This document shows, one piece after another, positions 62,154 to 64,000 of a stretch of 64,000 nt of DNA. The stretch's first letter is position 1. Every line of letters begins with the position of its first letter. Source of the stretch: Rotaria sordida (taxonomy: Eukaryota; Rotifera; Eurotatoria; Philodinida; Philodinidae); NCBI GenBank assembly GCA_905250125.1, contig CAJNOL010000156.1, forward strand, positions 1 to 64,000. The letters run 5' to 3'. A program made the position numbers and the translations under genes. The notes under the pieces were generated by a model that ran no database searches, had not been told where the DNA came from, and was given only the letters and a program-made list of their open reading frames with translations.

Positions 62154-62910
62154 ATGGTAAGACGAATAACAGTATCTATGGATTAACATTTTTATTAATT
62201 TCATTTAGGCAGCTGTATCAAACGAATTTTGGAATGACAAAATGAAACGTCTTTTCCATCTTTACGGTAATCAATTGAATATTTTAATTAGAAATCGACA
62301 ATATTTTTTTTTTCTTATATTTAAGATATTGATCGAGATGGTTCAATAACACCAGTTGATTTTGAAATTCTTGCTGATAAACTTTCATCACTAGTTGGTC
62401 AAGACGATACAAAACGACGTGAAGATTATGCAACTGCTCGAAAACTTCTTTGTCAAGAAATAATGCGAGCTGATGAAAATCAAGATGGAAAAGTAACACT
62501 AGGTAATTATATTTTTCCTTTGAATCAATGGATAGAAAACAAAACAAAACAAAAAAGACATTTATTATTCATATTTTATATTAACAGAAGAATGGCTCCA
62601 ATTTCATCGACGTCTTGCAGACGAATTACGTAAGCCAGGTACACATCCTGAATTATTAGAACAATTAACTCGACGAATTAATACAACATTTAATATGCTT
62701 GATCTTAATCATGATGGTCATATAGCACGAGATGAATGGGTTAAAACATGTCAATTTTTTGGTGTTGATAAAGATGCAGCTGATAAAACATTTACAACAG
62801 TTGCTCAAGGAGATAAACTTGACGAAAAGAAAGCTAAAACGCTTTTCTATGATTACATTAAACTTGATGATCCAAATCATATATCTAACTGTTGCGTATG
62901 CTTCCTTTAA
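62154..62910 (+). CDS. Sarcoplasmic calcium-binding protein (EF-hand, SCP/calexcitin type)
   Basis: Four exons, 62154-62156 (the ATG alone), 62209-62266, 62326-62502 and 62588-62910, give 186 residues. Three EF-hand loops look able to bind calcium, DIDRDGSITPVD, DENQDGKVTLEE and DLNHDGHIARDE. The fourth is degenerate (AQGDKLDEKKAK). FWNDKMKRLFHLYDID at the start and EEWLQFHRRLADELRK in the middle are usual for invertebrate SCPs, soluble calcium buffers of muscle and neurons. The length matches the family. The single-codon first exon is fixed by the GTAAGA donor right after ATG and by the TATA box upstream. Confidence 0.88.
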
Positions 62911-63901
62911 ACGTTATTATCATTTAACTTTTAATGTTGTTCAGAGAAATTATCCATAAATATCCCAATATGTTATGTGTGTGTTTTTATTGTATCCTTT
63001 CATTTAGTGTTTAGACCTATATATATATTTAATGATTTGAAAGCAGTAGATGACAAATAAACATGTTATAGAAAATATTTGATCTTTTTTATTTTTTTTA
63101 AAGATAAACTTAAAAATGCAAGAAATATTCCAAATTCTTTTTAAGGAACTTTTTAAAATATTTTTCATAGTTGTCATGTATTCGGCATTTAAATATAACA
63201 ATTGTTAGTGCTATTCTGAAAAGCATCGTTGGCAAGTTATTAATAACGGATTAATTATTGTTGAAATGGCTTTTTTAGAATTGAGTTTTTTAGAAATAAC
63301 AACAAGAAGAAGTTAGGGTTATTTTAACTTTAGAAAAAAAAAAGTTCGCACAATTTTCTGTTAGAAATCAATTAGTACTTCGTATTCTCGATGGTTATCT
63401 GTTATATTTATCAAAAACGAGATCCCAATTGTACTTCTGTCTTTATTCTAATACAAATTTGAAGACGTCTGATAGACAACCATTGATAAATAAACTTTCA
63501 TTCATTGGTTTTTTAAAAACATACTAAAGTAGATTTTATTCAACTAGATCTTCATAAATAAATCAGACTATTTGTTTATCTAAATGTTGTGAATATTGCA
63601 ATTGCTGTACAACAAACTAAGTAAAAATTCGAATCTGTCTTTTTGTTTTGTTTAAGTCAAATACATATGTGGCACTCATCACACGCTGAGTCATTTATTA
63701 AAATATAGAATATCAATAATCTTTCATAAGATATATTCAAGAATCAATAGTTTTCTATTCATATATCATTTTTGTACTTTTGTTTAGAGTTATATAACGT
63801 ATTTCAATAAAAAAAAAATTGTCTGTTCGTTTAGTTTTCAAATGTATACAGAAAAGTCATCGAAATGATTTATACATAAAATAAATGTTTGCTAACTCGA
63901 A
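62911..63901. other. Intergenic region between the SCP and CorA-type genes
   Basis: About 1 kb of AT-rich sequence without a supported exon. The two genes converge, so both 3' UTRs should lie here. Confidence 0.5.
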
Positions 63902-64000
63902 TTAAAACCATTTTTTTCGTTTAAACCAAACCAACATAATAATTGTTAATAAAACCATAACACTAAGTACAACAAAATATCCATATTTCCAATGTAATTC
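63902..64000 (-). CDS. C-terminal end of a CorA-type magnesium transporter (partial)
   Basis: The last 32 codons and the stop of a minus-strand gene that continues past the window. The sequence ELHWKYGYFVVLSVMV is followed by a membrane segment and ends WFKRKKWF. CorA proteins end in the same way, with MPEL.W.YGY after the GMN motif, a second membrane helix and a short basic tail. The GMN motif itself lies outside the window. Confidence 0.65.
   Translation of the reverse strand, partial: ELHWKYGYFVVLSVMVLLTIIMLVWFKRKKWF

Overview
This is animal nuclear DNA, very AT-rich, with spliced genes whose ordinary introns are only about 50-75 bases (GT...AG) beside a minority of introns of 0.4-3.2 kb. 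The gene set (type III classical cadherin, ADAMTS protease, SSRP1/FACT, EF-hand proteins), an F-box gene of the kind greatly expanded in rotifers, and the dense miniature transposons suggest a bdelloid rotifer (Rotaria/Adineta-like). The organism call is inference from protein character and intron style.

Layout. 1857-15433 (+): type III classical cadherin, 16 exons, with signal peptide, about nine cadherin repeats, primitive classic cadherin domain, LamG domain, membrane segment and catenin-binding tail. A stop codon replaces the Trp of the tail's last conserved block. 15804-16700 (-): steroid 5-alpha-reductase/DUF1295-type membrane protein. 17024-18519 (+): EF-hand protein resembling dynein regulatory complex subunit 8, with an RFX X-box-like site upstream. 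20064-36793 (+): ADAMTS metalloprotease, 34 exons, about 2036 residues, 18 thrombospondin type 1 repeats, no recognisable GON domain, and a hydrophobic C-terminus that looks like a GPI-anchor signal. 38028-38597 (-): calmodulin-like protein. 41599-44637 (+): SSRP1 without an HMG box.

45-58.6 kb is a transposon and fossil zone. A CAD (GATase/CPSase) pseudogene lies at 54272-58574 (-). Next to it is a broken Rep-like (HUH endonuclease plus SF3 helicase) virus-like fossil. The fossil is split by a Tc1/mariner-type miniature element. That element is in turn split by a 5.8-kb element (46905-52701) with 247-bp near-identical terminal inverted repeats and a perfect 9-bp target duplication (GTACAATAT). 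The 5.8-kb element is Mutator-like in form and carries two spliced genes with open frames: an F-box protein and a small unknown protein. It is the most interesting object in the window. 62154-62910 (+) is a sarcoplasmic calcium-binding protein with a TATA box, and 63902-64000 (-) is the end of a CorA-type magnesium transporter.

Many of the unusually long introns, and one intergenic stretch, hold large fold-back (palindromic) elements, TTAA-flanked miniature elements or a hAT-like miniature element. Insertion of small DNA transposons seems to explain much of the intron-length variation here. Exon boundaries were set by hand from GT/AG sites and reading-phase agreement. All multi-exon models listed close exactly in frame.
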